Of a stretch of DNA of 5,462 bases, positions 1 through 5,378 are shown one piece after another. Location of the stretch: positions 1 to 5,462 of the forward strand of contig JAIDLO010000117.1 in assembly GCA_029050995.1 (NCBI GenBank), given 5' to 3'. The translations under genes and the position numbers were made by a program. The stretch comes from Eubacterium sp. Its GTDB lineage: Bacteria > Bacillota > Clostridia > Oscillospirales > Acutalibacteraceae. The first letter of the stretch is position 1; each line of letters begins with the position of its first letter. The notes beneath the pieces are model-generated. The model worked only from the letters and a program-made list of their open reading frames with translations. It was not told the origin of the DNA and did no database searches.

Positions 1-197
1 TTCTTGATCCGCCTTATAAAAAGGGGCTTGTTGAAAAATGTATGCCAAGCCTTGTTAAGCTTATGAGCGAGGACGGCATTATCATTTGCGAAACCTCAAA
101 AGAGGAAAAACTGCCTGAAAAATTCGGCGATTTCGCAGTAGATAAAGAAAGAAATTACGGTAAAACGAAAATAACAATTTACCGAAAGGAATACTGA
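1..197 (+). CDS. rsmD: 16S rRNA (guanine966-N2)-methyltransferase RsmD, C-terminal part
   Basis: This is the last 64 codons of a gene whose start lies outside the window; the first complete codon is at position 3 and the stop is TGA at 195-197. The fragment opens with L-D-P-P-Y, the catalytic motif IV (D/N-P-P-Y/F) of amino-group SAM-dependent methyltransferases, at the usual distance from the end for RsmD. The two leftover bases TT fit a preceding Phe, giving the FLDPPY form common in this family. The rest (EDGIIICETSKEE, then a short basic tail ending YRKEY) matches the last beta strands of the Rossmann-like fold. By family knowledge RsmD methylates G966 of 16S rRNA in the 30S subunit. The gene is 2 nt from coaD, and rsmD-coaD is a conserved Firmicutes pair, which supports the name. 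With only the C-terminal third visible, another DPPY methyltransferase is possible but less likely. Confidence 0.85.
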   Translation, partial: LDPPYKKGLVEKCMPSLVKLMSEDGIIICETSKEEKLPEKFGDFAVDKERNYGKTKITIYRKEY

Positions 198-199
198 TT

Positions 200-694
200 A
201 TGAAAATAGCAGTTTGCCCGGGCAGCTTTGATCCAATAACGCTCGGTCATCTTGATATTATAGAGCGGGCAGCAGAGCTTTTTGATAAGGTTATTGTTGT
301 CGTTATGTGCAACAGCACAAAGAAATCTTCTATGTTTTCTATTGAAGAGCGTATTGATTTAATAAAACGCTCCGTTTCAAAGAATAATATAGAGGTTGAT
401 ACATACAGCGGGCTTCTTGTTGATTATGCAGCAAAGAAAAATGCCGTTGCTATTGTTAAAGGGTTGCGCGCTATGTCTGATTTCGATTATGAATTTCAGC
501 AGGCGCTTATAAATAAAAGTCTTTTACCTCAGGTTGAAACTGTTTTCCTCGCTGCAAAAGGGGAAAATATGTTCCTTTCCTCAAGTATGGTAAAAGAAGT
601 GTGCAGCCTGAATGGGGATATTTCCCGTTTTGTTCCTGATGTTATATTAGAAGATGTCATAAAAAGATGTAAAGGAGAAAATTCTAATGACTAA
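200..694 (+). CDS. coaD: Phosphopantetheine adenylyltransferase (PPAT)
   Basis: CoaD catalyses the fourth step of coenzyme A synthesis in the cytoplasm: ATP plus 4'-phosphopantetheine gives dephospho-CoA and pyrophosphate. The 164 residues match the usual family length of about 160. Diagnostic motifs are all present: PGSFDPITLGH at residues 7-17, containing the nucleotidyltransferase (T/H)xGH signature as TLGH (14-17); the Lys pair at 41-42; KGLRAMSDFDYE at 87-98, the family's (R/K)GLRAxxDFxYE substrate and ATP-binding block; and SSSMVKEV at 127-134, the C-terminal nucleotide-binding block. No key residue appears to be missing. The ATG at 200 follows an AAAGGA ribosome binding site at 185-190 with 9 nt spacing, and lies 2 nt after the rsmD stop. 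The 3' end overlaps the next gene by 8 nt, so the three genes are probably co-transcribed and translationally coupled. Identification is firm. Confidence 0.98.
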   Translation: MKIAVCPGSFDPITLGHLDIIERAAELFDKVIVVVMCNSTKKSSMFSIEERIDLIKRSVSKNNIEVDTYSGLLVDYAAKKNAVAIVKGLRAMSDFDYEFQQALINKSLLPQVETVFLAAKGENMFLSSSMVKEVCSLNGDISRFVPDVILEDVIKRCKGENSND

Positions 695-1235
695 TACAGA
701 TATTTTACTTGAAGATTTGGAAGATGTGCTTGATGATGCAACTTCTATGCCAATGACAAAGAAATGCCTTGTTGATGTAGACAAAATCAAAACCATTATT
801 GAGGATATCCGTCTGAATACACCTCACGAAACAAAACAGGCAAAGGCTATTATTGATTCAAGAAATACAATTCTTGATGATGCACAGAAGGATGCGCAGG
901 CTATTATTGCAGAAGCAGAGGCTCAGGCTCGTGAACTTGTTGCAAGAGATGAGATTACGCAGGCTGCTCAGGCACAGGCTGCTGAAATTCTTGCAAGAGC
1001 AAGGGAAGAGGGCGAAAACAGTATCCGTGAAGCACAGGCTCGCGCAAGCGAAATGCTCGGCACTGCAACAGCACAGGCAAATGAAATGCTTGCTGCTGCA
1101 CAGAAGAATAAAAAGGATTCTGTTAATGCAGTTAATAACTATGCAGAGGATACGCTTCTTGCTATTGATGATGCACTTTATAAAGCACTCCAGGATGTCA
1201 GAGGTATTCGTCAGAATTTGATGAAGAATTTATAA
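687..1235 (+). CDS. Ala/Gln-rich coiled-coil protein, V-type ATPase subunit H-like / DivIVA-like 'ATPase'
   Basis: This is a 182-residue soluble protein with no signal peptide or membrane segment. A short acidic N-terminus (residues 1-20, LLEDLEDVLDDA) and a helical segment with VDVDKIKTIIEDIR (29-42) precede a long charged helix at about 48-145. That helix is rich in Ala, Gln, Glu and Arg and repeats AQA-x-E-(L/I/M)-(L/V), with E83, E100, E122 and E133 in equivalent places. The 22- and 11-residue steps suggest a hendecad coiled coil, as in peripheral-stalk subunits of rotary ATPases. A last amphipathic segment (151-182) ends the protein. Similar clostridial genes near coaD are often labelled ATPase or ATP synthase subunit H, but there is no Walker motif here, so enzymatic ATPase activity is not supported. 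A structural or scaffold role is inferred. The start is fixed by AGGAG at 673-677, 9 nt upstream of ATG 687, inside the coaD end. Tandem stops TAA TGA (1233-1238) close it. Confidence 0.85.
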   Translation: MTNTDILLEDLEDVLDDATSMPMTKKCLVDVDKIKTIIEDIRLNTPHETKQAKAIIDSRNTILDDAQKDAQAIIAEAEAQARELVARDEITQAAQAQAAEILARAREEGENSIREAQARASEMLGTATAQANEMLAAAQKNKKDSVNAVNNYAEDTLLAIDDALYKALQDVRGIRQNLMKNL

Positions 1236-1251
1236 TGAATAATAATTATGT

Positions 1252-1277
1252 ACGGGCGGATATTATCCGCCCGTTTT
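1252..1277 (+). terminator. Intrinsic terminator 1 after the rsmD-coaD operon
   Basis: A perfect inverted repeat runs from 1253 to 1273. Its stem CGGGCGGA (1253-1260) pairs with TCCGCCCG (1266-1273) around a 5-nt loop, and TTTT follows at 1274-1277. It starts 17 nt after the coiled-coil gene's stop and should end the operon transcript. The U-tract is short (4, then C), so it may be leaky, which would fit the presence of a second terminator just downstream. Confidence 0.85.
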
Positions 1278-1298
1278 CATTTTTCAAAATATATTGTA

Positions 1299-1326
1299 GG
1301 GACGAGCAGTGCTCGTCCGTTTTTTT
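1299..1326 (+). terminator. Intrinsic terminator 2, sequence-related to terminator 1
   Basis: Stem GGACGAGC (1300-1307) pairs with GCTCGTCC (1311-1318) around an AGT loop, followed by seven T at 1320-1326. This is the stronger of the two terminators. From TGTA onward it aligns base for base with terminator 1 (1249-1273 against 1295-1319), and the changes inside the stem are paired. It may be a member of a dispersed hairpin repeat family (GTAGGG...CCG) that I recall from clostridial genomes. Confidence 0.88.
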
Positions 1327-1572
1327 ATTCATGATTTTTTAATTACCAAATTTTTCCAATTTTTACCTGTGTAAAGCGCAAAGCCATTACAGCTTATTTT
1401 GAGCGATTTTATGCTGTAAAGGTTAAAACCATTACTGTAAAACGAAAAGCTTACGACATAGAGCTACAGAGGATATATAAATGTAATTAATTTATATAAG
1501 TTATATATTATAGGAAAAATATGCACAAAAAAATTGTTAATATTTTGTGACTATTTTATTTGCCCAATAGCA
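1327..1572. other. Non-coding AT-rich spacer upstream of the large gene's promoter
   Basis: No coding sequence is supported here. The stretch is very rich in A and T (for example around 1327-1360 and 1480-1560). Apart from the TTAC/GTAA repeat cluster at 1362-1440 I see no RNA gene, no CRISPR-type repeat and no insertion sequence end. A 9-codon frame at 1521-1550 (MHKKIVNIL) has only a weak AGGA upstream and lies before the predicted promoter, so it is not called. Confidence 0.6.
1362..1440. repeat. Cluster of TTAC/GTAA inverted repeats within an imperfect direct repeat
   Basis: Three inverted repeats of related sequence lie within 79 nt: TTTAC-CTGT-GTAAA (1362-1375), TTACAGC (1387-1393) with GCTGTAA (1413-1419), and TTAC-T-GTAA (1432-1440). 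The same region is an imperfect direct repeat: 1371-1393 and 1416-1438 share 17 of 23 positions, beginning GTAAAG and containing CCATTAC, at a 45-nt step. Such arrangements are typical of repeated binding sites for a dimeric regulator. The region lies 130-210 nt upstream of the -35 box of the large gene, so an upstream regulatory role is possible but unproven. Confidence 0.4.
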
Positions 1573-1601
1573 TTGACTTTGCTGAATAGGAGTGCTACAA
1601 T
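1573..1601 (+). promoter_or_regulatory. Sigma-A promoter with extended -10 for the large secreted-protein gene
   Basis: The -35 box TTGACT (1573-1578; 5 of 6 to consensus) and the -10 box TACAAT (1596-1601; 5 of 6) are separated by the optimal 17 nt. TG at 1593-1594 supplies an extended -10 element. Transcription is expected to start near 1607-1609, leaving a leader of about 160 nt before the large gene at 1770. This is the best promoter match seen in the window and indicates that the large gene is transcribed separately from the housekeeping operon. Confidence 0.8.
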
Positions 1602-1605
1602 AAAA

Positions 1606-1617
1606 CCACAATTGTGG
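1606..1617. promoter_or_regulatory. Perfect 12-bp palindrome at the predicted +1: candidate operator
   Basis: CCACAATTGTGG is a perfect palindrome 4 nt downstream of the -10 box and covers the predicted start site. A second, overlapping inverted repeat, ACAATT-GTGG-AATTGT (1608-1623), shares its right half. The position is classic for a repressor operator that would block RNA polymerase. The regulator cannot be named from this window. Confidence 0.5.
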
Positions 1618-1687
1618 AATTGTATGCAAATTTGATAGAAAATTTTGTTTGATAGAAGATTTGATGAAATGTAAGAAGATTCCACGG
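1612..1687 (+). promoter_or_regulatory. Possible structured 5' leader with long-range helix
   Basis: GTGGAAT (1614-1620) is exactly complementary to ATTCCAC (1679-1685). With flanking U.G pairs the helix can reach 10 bp (1612-1621 with 1678-1687), enclosing a loop of about 56 nt. The loop contains three copies of TTTGAT(A/G)(G/A)AA at 1631-1640, 1648-1657 and 1660-1669. The left strand of the helix also belongs to the start-site palindrome, so the two pairings are mutually exclusive in RNA. I do not recognise any known riboswitch class here. Confidence 0.3.
1631..1669 (+). repeat. Three short direct repeats in the leader
   Basis: TTTGATAGAA occurs at 1631-1640 and again, identical, at 1648-1657. 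A variant, TTTGATGAAA, lies at 1660-1669. The steps are 17 and 12 nt. All three lie between the promoter and the ribosome binding sites of the large gene and would be in its mRNA leader. In AT-rich DNA part of this could be chance. Confidence 0.45.
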
Positions 1688-1724
1688 TTTTAATATATAT
1701 CAACTTCATAATTTTTATTGGTTT

Positions 1725-1744
1725 AAGAAAGGAGAAAAATTATG
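1725..1744 (+). promoter_or_regulatory. First copy of a duplicated RBS-start module
   Basis: AAGAAAGGAGAAA (1725-1737) is repeated exactly at 1752-1764, 27 nt downstream, and each copy is followed by a short A/T stretch and an ATG (1742 and 1770). The Shine-Dalgarno AAAGGAG of this copy lies at good spacing from ATG 1742. The module therefore looks like a tandem duplication of a translation initiation site, with the upstream copy now driving a tiny frame. Confidence 0.6.
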
Positions 1745-1783
1745 TTGAATAAAGAAAGGAGAAAGATTTATGCGAAAGCCTAA
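1742..1783 (+). CDS. Possible 13-residue leader peptide overlapping the large gene's start
   Basis: ATG 1742 opens a 13-codon frame (M-L-N-K-E-R-R-K-I-Y-A-K-A) ending at TAA 1781-1783, 11 nt into the large gene but in a different frame. Its ribosome binding site is as good as that of the large gene, so ribosomes would very probably start here. The frame reads straight through the second Shine-Dalgarno (1756-1761) and terminates close to ATG 1770, the geometry of translational coupling. The peptide is very basic and shows no runs of a single regulatory amino acid, so classic attenuation is not indicated. It may simply be a by-product of the duplicated start module. Confidence 0.4.
   Translation: MLNKERRKIYAKA
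1752..1772 (+). promoter_or_regulatory. Second RBS copy, sets the start of the large gene
   Basis: The AAAGGAG at 1755-1761 lies 8 nt before ATG 1770. The start at 1770 is confirmed by the signal peptide that begins immediately after it. ATG 1742 is out of frame with the large protein, so it cannot be an alternative start for it. Confidence 0.8.
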
Positions 1784-4700
1784 ATTCTTTAAGAAAAGCC
1801 TAAGCTTTTTCTTGGCATTTCTTATGCTTTTGTCATCTATAACGGTTGGCTTTACTGCCTTTGCCGGAACTGACAAAACATGGGATCTTGATAGCTTCGT
1901 AGTGGACGGTACTGACATTGGTAAATACCTTGTTGAAGTTGCTCGTTCTTTTTACGATGATGCCATGGCAGGCGGCGGAATCAACGCAGAATATGGTACT
2001 GCGGATTGGCGAAATTACGCCAATCTTGATGTTAATGGTTCCCCCGGAGGAAAAGCCAGAGGTACTCTTATCAAAGATGTAACTCCGGAAGGAAATACAT
2101 ACAAGGCTATAAAAAATGCTTGGGAAGCTATTATGCGAAACACCGATGTACAAAACAGCGATATTCCCAATAAGATGCGTGACTATTTAAAGAACGCATT
2201 GAGAGACAAAATGAATCCGGCAGGAGACTATGCGGCTAGTAATGCTTGGGAATACTGTATGGAATCGTTTTTCGGTTACGCTCACTGTACAGGTAAAACA
2301 AGCACTTCTGAACACTGGGTAAATGGTAAATCAAACACGAAGTCTTATAATGTTGTATTAACCTTAAGTCCGGAATATTATCTTTGGAATGCTTACGGAG
2401 ACGATTTAGCAAATCTTCCGGATAACGGTGTGCTTCCTACCCACAAATGTTGGTGGTGGATAAATTCTAATGGTTCAATTGTAGCAGCCGGTAAACGTGC
2501 TAATAAAGGTGCAACTAAGTATGACCGTGATCTTTTTGCTACTTATGTAAGAGCCAAAGAACTTAAGGATTTCAATACCTTTATTGGTGAAGACTTTCAG
2601 ACTCTTAAAGATGGTTATAATCAGTATAAGAGCAACGGTAATTCATTCAATGGTATGAATCAGTCCGATATTGCCTTTTCAAAATTATCACAGGATAGGC
2701 AGATTGAACTTCTTCAGAAAACGATTGATAATATGAATGCTATCCGTAACGGCACAAGGCAGGATACTGAAAATGGTATGCCTAAAACTACATTAGCACA
2801 TATTGTTAATGATGGGGCAGATCGCGCATATCCTGAGGTTGTGATTGATGGTAAGAAAGTAGAAGGTGCTTATATTGACATCAGCCAAGCTGATACTGAT
2901 AAAGTTTATAAGCATTTCTTCGGCGAATACAGTGATATGGAAAACTATGTTACTGCCCTTCAGCAATATATGCTTATGCAGTTCAAAAATGCTGTTAATG
3001 CTGTTAAAACAAATCTTTATAATGATGGTGATACCTCAAAGGGTGTAAACAGTGATTTAACTATTTCTGAGCTTCAGGATATCAAAAAGAACAATATCGA
3101 ATTCGCAGAAGATATTTGGGTTGCTCTTCCAAAAGCACTTCAGGATCTTCTTGGTACTGAAAGAACTGCTTTAAACAATTACAAAGCAGATTTCATTAAG
3201 CTGTGGAACAAAAGAATAGGTGAAGCTTATATCAGTGAAGTAGATGAGCTTGACAAGGCAGTTGTAGGTTATCCTGCTAATTTTGGTCAGGAAGGATATA
3301 TCAAGCTTACTGATACAGGTCTTCGTCCTGCATTTGTTAAAAGCAAGCTTGATGCTGCTGCGGATTATCGTAAACAGCTTCTGAAAGCTGATTTCACTCC
3401 AACAACAGTATTTGGCAATGCTCCCGGAATTACCGGTACAACATTCCTGAATGATATGAATGCTGCTGAAACCAACTATAATTATGTTTTAGAAAAATAT
3501 AATAGATATTTATATGAAGATTTCATTACAGCAGCTAAAAAGATTGATCCAAATGCTTATACAGTTCAAAATGGCAATCCTGTTGCTAAAGATGCCGGCT
3601 TAGACTTCTTTACTAAGGCAACGGCAAATTCAAGAGCAAAGGCTGCCTTGAAGAAATATAAGCTTCTTACAAATTCCTATAAGAATTACGATGAAGCTCC
3701 GTTCTATTTCAAGGTTGCAAGTCTTGTTTGGTCAATTCAAGGATATGAGCAATACAAGATGCCTGCTCCAACGCATATGAATTGGGATGATCTTGGCAAA
3801 GCAAACGGATCAACCAAGCCGATTACGGATTTGATTGAAAGACTTTCTGATTTCGTAAGTGACCCTGAAATGAACCAGGCAGTGCTTGGCTTTAAGCTCA
3901 ACAAAAGAGATCTTGGTAATTTACTTACCGAAATGGGTCCGGATCTTGTTAATGGCTTAATGGAGTTCCTGTATCCGTTTGTTAAGAAGGCATTGCAGGA
4001 TATTGTTATTGATACAGAACTGATTGGAATGAAGCTGAAAAGTACCGCATATGATATGACGGTAACCGGTTCGTTCTTGTCAGGACCTTTAGGAATAAAT
4101 ATTTCTGTTAAACTTTCAGGTCTTGTTCCTACGCCTAAATTAATGGGCGCAGACAGCGAAATGAAGAATTTCAGTACGAATGCTTCTGTTCTCAGTTCTT
4201 ATGGTGAGAATTGGGAAGATGTTGACTGGTCTAAAATGGATTGGAAAATCGGCGGAACAAGTGCTGATGATTCCGTTTATTTAACAGAAGTTACAACTTC
4301 TTTGGGTAACGCACTTGCTGCTGCACTGCATGGTGCACTTAAAATTGTTGATGCAATCCTGAAAGGTCAGGATGCTTATCTTGATGTAAGTGCAGTAGGA
4401 ATAGATGCCAGCAATATTGATGCCGTTAAGAAACAGACCTTTGTTTGTAAAGGTAGCGAAGGCTATGAAACATTGGTTCTTCCTATTCTTGAATTCTTAG
4501 ACTGTCAGGGTATCGTAAATACTGAAACCTTCAAAGGTCATGATTTCAAGACGAGTCTTAATGACATCTTGGTTCCTCTTGTTAACAAAGTTGCAGATAT
4601 ATTAGAAAACAACACCTTTGATCAGATTGCAAAGCTGCTTCCAAACCTTGCGTATGTTCTTGAATACGGCATAATTAATAATATGCTTCATTCCATAGAT

Positions 4701-5378
4701 GCTTCTATTGCAGGTCAGGATGGTGGAAGACTTGATTTAGGTCTTTGGAGCAATATCTTAAAAACAGATGCTATTGACAGTGATTTTGTTAACACAAAGA
4801 TTTCAGAGCTTGTTCCTGCTGATCTTGGTTTGGTTATTCCTGAAATCAGCTTCCTTCAGCTTGGTCACTTAGCTGCACAGATTGATACAAAGTCATCTAT
4901 CCGTACTACAAATGGCGGCAAAAGAAACTGGCTTAATGTTCCGGCTGAAAAAGCATTAACATGGATAGTTTATTATATTGATGAATTATTGCTTGAAAAT
5001 GAAGACTTTTTCACGGATTTAGTTTCTGCAAATGCAAATATATCGCCTGATGCTAAATTTGATGTTATGGCTCTTATCCTCGATTTACTTGGCGGTACTT
5101 TCGATGGATTAGAGAATGCAAGTGATTTTGCAGCCGATTTCTATCAGTTGTTTACAGCATATACTCCGGATAAATTTAACTGGGTGCAGACTGTAAATGG
5201 CTGGAAATGGCAGAAGAATACTGTAGACTACAGTAAAGTTACAGACCTTTACACAAAGGCAGATGTAGAAAACTTTATTTCACAGTTAAATGGTATTCTG
5301 AATAATATTCTTCCAAATCTTTTCAAGGCTGAAAAAGGCGATACAATTAGGGACTTCCTTAATGAGCAGCTGTATTAA
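1770..5378 (+). CDS. Large secreted/surface protein of unknown family, apparently cut short by TAA
   Basis: The 1202-residue product begins with a textbook Sec signal peptide: basic MRKPKFFKKS (1-10), a hydrophobic core at 11-30, and a signal peptidase I site AFA|G after residue 32. The mature part has no later membrane span, LPxTG or SLH motif in the part read. Residues about 33-260 form an aromatic-rich N-terminal region with C163, C173 and C227 beside H172, H182 and H225 (motif THKCWWW). Residues about 260-700 are mostly predicted helical and charged (for example 300-330, 390-490, 520-590). From about 715 the protein alternates amphipathic or hydrophobic helices with short strands, including NWEDVDWSKMDW (814-825) and helical blocks at 841-865, 897-912, 929-977, 1060-1080 and 1167-1186. 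I recall similar blocks (a 'GYE..L.P.LE.L.C' segment, then 'LPNLAY') in large secreted proteins of gut Clostridia, but I know no named family or function. The frame stays open past its TAA. An adhesin or cell-envelope role is only a guess. Confidence 0.85.
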   Translation: MRKPKFFKKSLSFFLAFLMLLSSITVGFTAFAGTDKTWDLDSFVVDGTDIGKYLVEVARSFYDDAMAGGGINAEYGTADWRNYANLDVNGSPGGKARGTLIKDVTPEGNTYKAIKNAWEAIMRNTDVQNSDIPNKMRDYLKNALRDKMNPAGDYAASNAWEYCMESFFGYAHCTGKTSTSEHWVNGKSNTKSYNVVLTLSPEYYLWNAYGDDLANLPDNGVLPTHKCWWWINSNGSIVAAGKRANKGATKYDRDLFATYVRAKELKDFNTFIGEDFQTLKDGYNQYKSNGNSFNGMNQSDIAFSKLSQDRQIELLQKTIDNMNAIRNGTRQDTENGMPKTTLAHIVNDGADRAYPEVVIDGKKVEGAYIDISQADTDKVYKHFFGEYSDMENYVTALQQYMLMQFKNAVNAVKTNLYNDGDTSKGVNSDLTISELQDIKKNNIEFAEDIWVALPKALQDLLGTERTALNNYKADFIKLWNKRIGEAYISEVDELDKAVVGYPANFGQEGYIKLTDTGLRPAFVKSKLDAAADYRKQLLKADFTPTTVFGNAPGITGTTFLNDMNAAETNYNYVLEKYNRYLYEDFITAAKKIDPNAYTVQNGNPVAKDAGLDFFTKATANSRAKAALKKYKLLTNSYKNYDEAPFYFKVASLVWSIQGYEQYKMPAPTHMNWDDLGKANGSTKPITDLIERLSDFVSDPEMNQAVLGFKLNKRDLGNLLTEMGPDLVNGLMEFLYPFVKKALQDIVIDTELIGMKLKSTAYDMTVTGSFLSGPLGINISVKLSGLVPTPKLMGADSEMKNFSTNASVLSSYGENWEDVDWSKMDWKIGGTSADDSVYLTEVTTSLGNALAAALHGALKIVDAILKGQDAYLDVSAVGIDASNIDAVKKQTFVCKGSEGYETLVLPILEFLDCQGIVNTETFKGHDFKTSLNDILVPLVNKVADILENNTFDQIAKLLPNLAYVLEYGIINNMLHSIDASIAGQDGGRLDLGLWSNILKTDAIDSDFVNTKISELVPADLGLVIPEISFLQLGHLAAQIDTKSSIRTTNGGKRNWLNVPAEKALTWIVYYIDELLLENEDFFTDLVSANANISPDAKFDVMALILDLLGGTFDGLENASDFAADFYQLFTAYTPDKFNWVQTVNGWKWQKNTVDYSKVTDLYTKADVENFISQLNGILNNILPNLFKAEKGDTIRDFLNEQLY

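Noticed and set aside
853..1221. 122-codon plus-strand frame inside the coiled-coil gene
   Set aside because: It is a shifted-frame shadow: its Leu/Arg-rich composition arises from out-of-frame reading of GCA, CAG and GAA codons, it has no ribosome binding site, and it is fully covered by a gene with a strong start.
1370..1387. Catabolite-repression (cre)-like sequence TGTAAAGCGCAAAGCCA
   Set aside because: The right half does not match and the spacing is one base too long; it is better explained by the TTAC/GTAA repeats.
1521..1550. 9-codon peptide MHKKIVNIL as a possible leader peptide
   Set aside because: Only a weak AGGA precedes it and it lies upstream of the predicted promoter, so it would not be in the main transcript.
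1715..2153. Two minus-strand frames (1715-1918 and 1833-2153) over the start of the large gene
   Set aside because: They overlap the well-supported signal peptide region, have no recognisable protein features or ribosome binding sites, and are explained as antisense shadows.
2866..3048. 60-codon plus-strand frame inside the large gene
   Set aside because: Out-of-frame shadow without a ribosome binding site, within continuous coding sequence.
5376..5378. Reassigned TAA codon
   Set aside because: Two other genes here end in TAA at their expected family or operon positions (692-694 and 1233-1235), and I know of no bacterial code that reassigns TAA.
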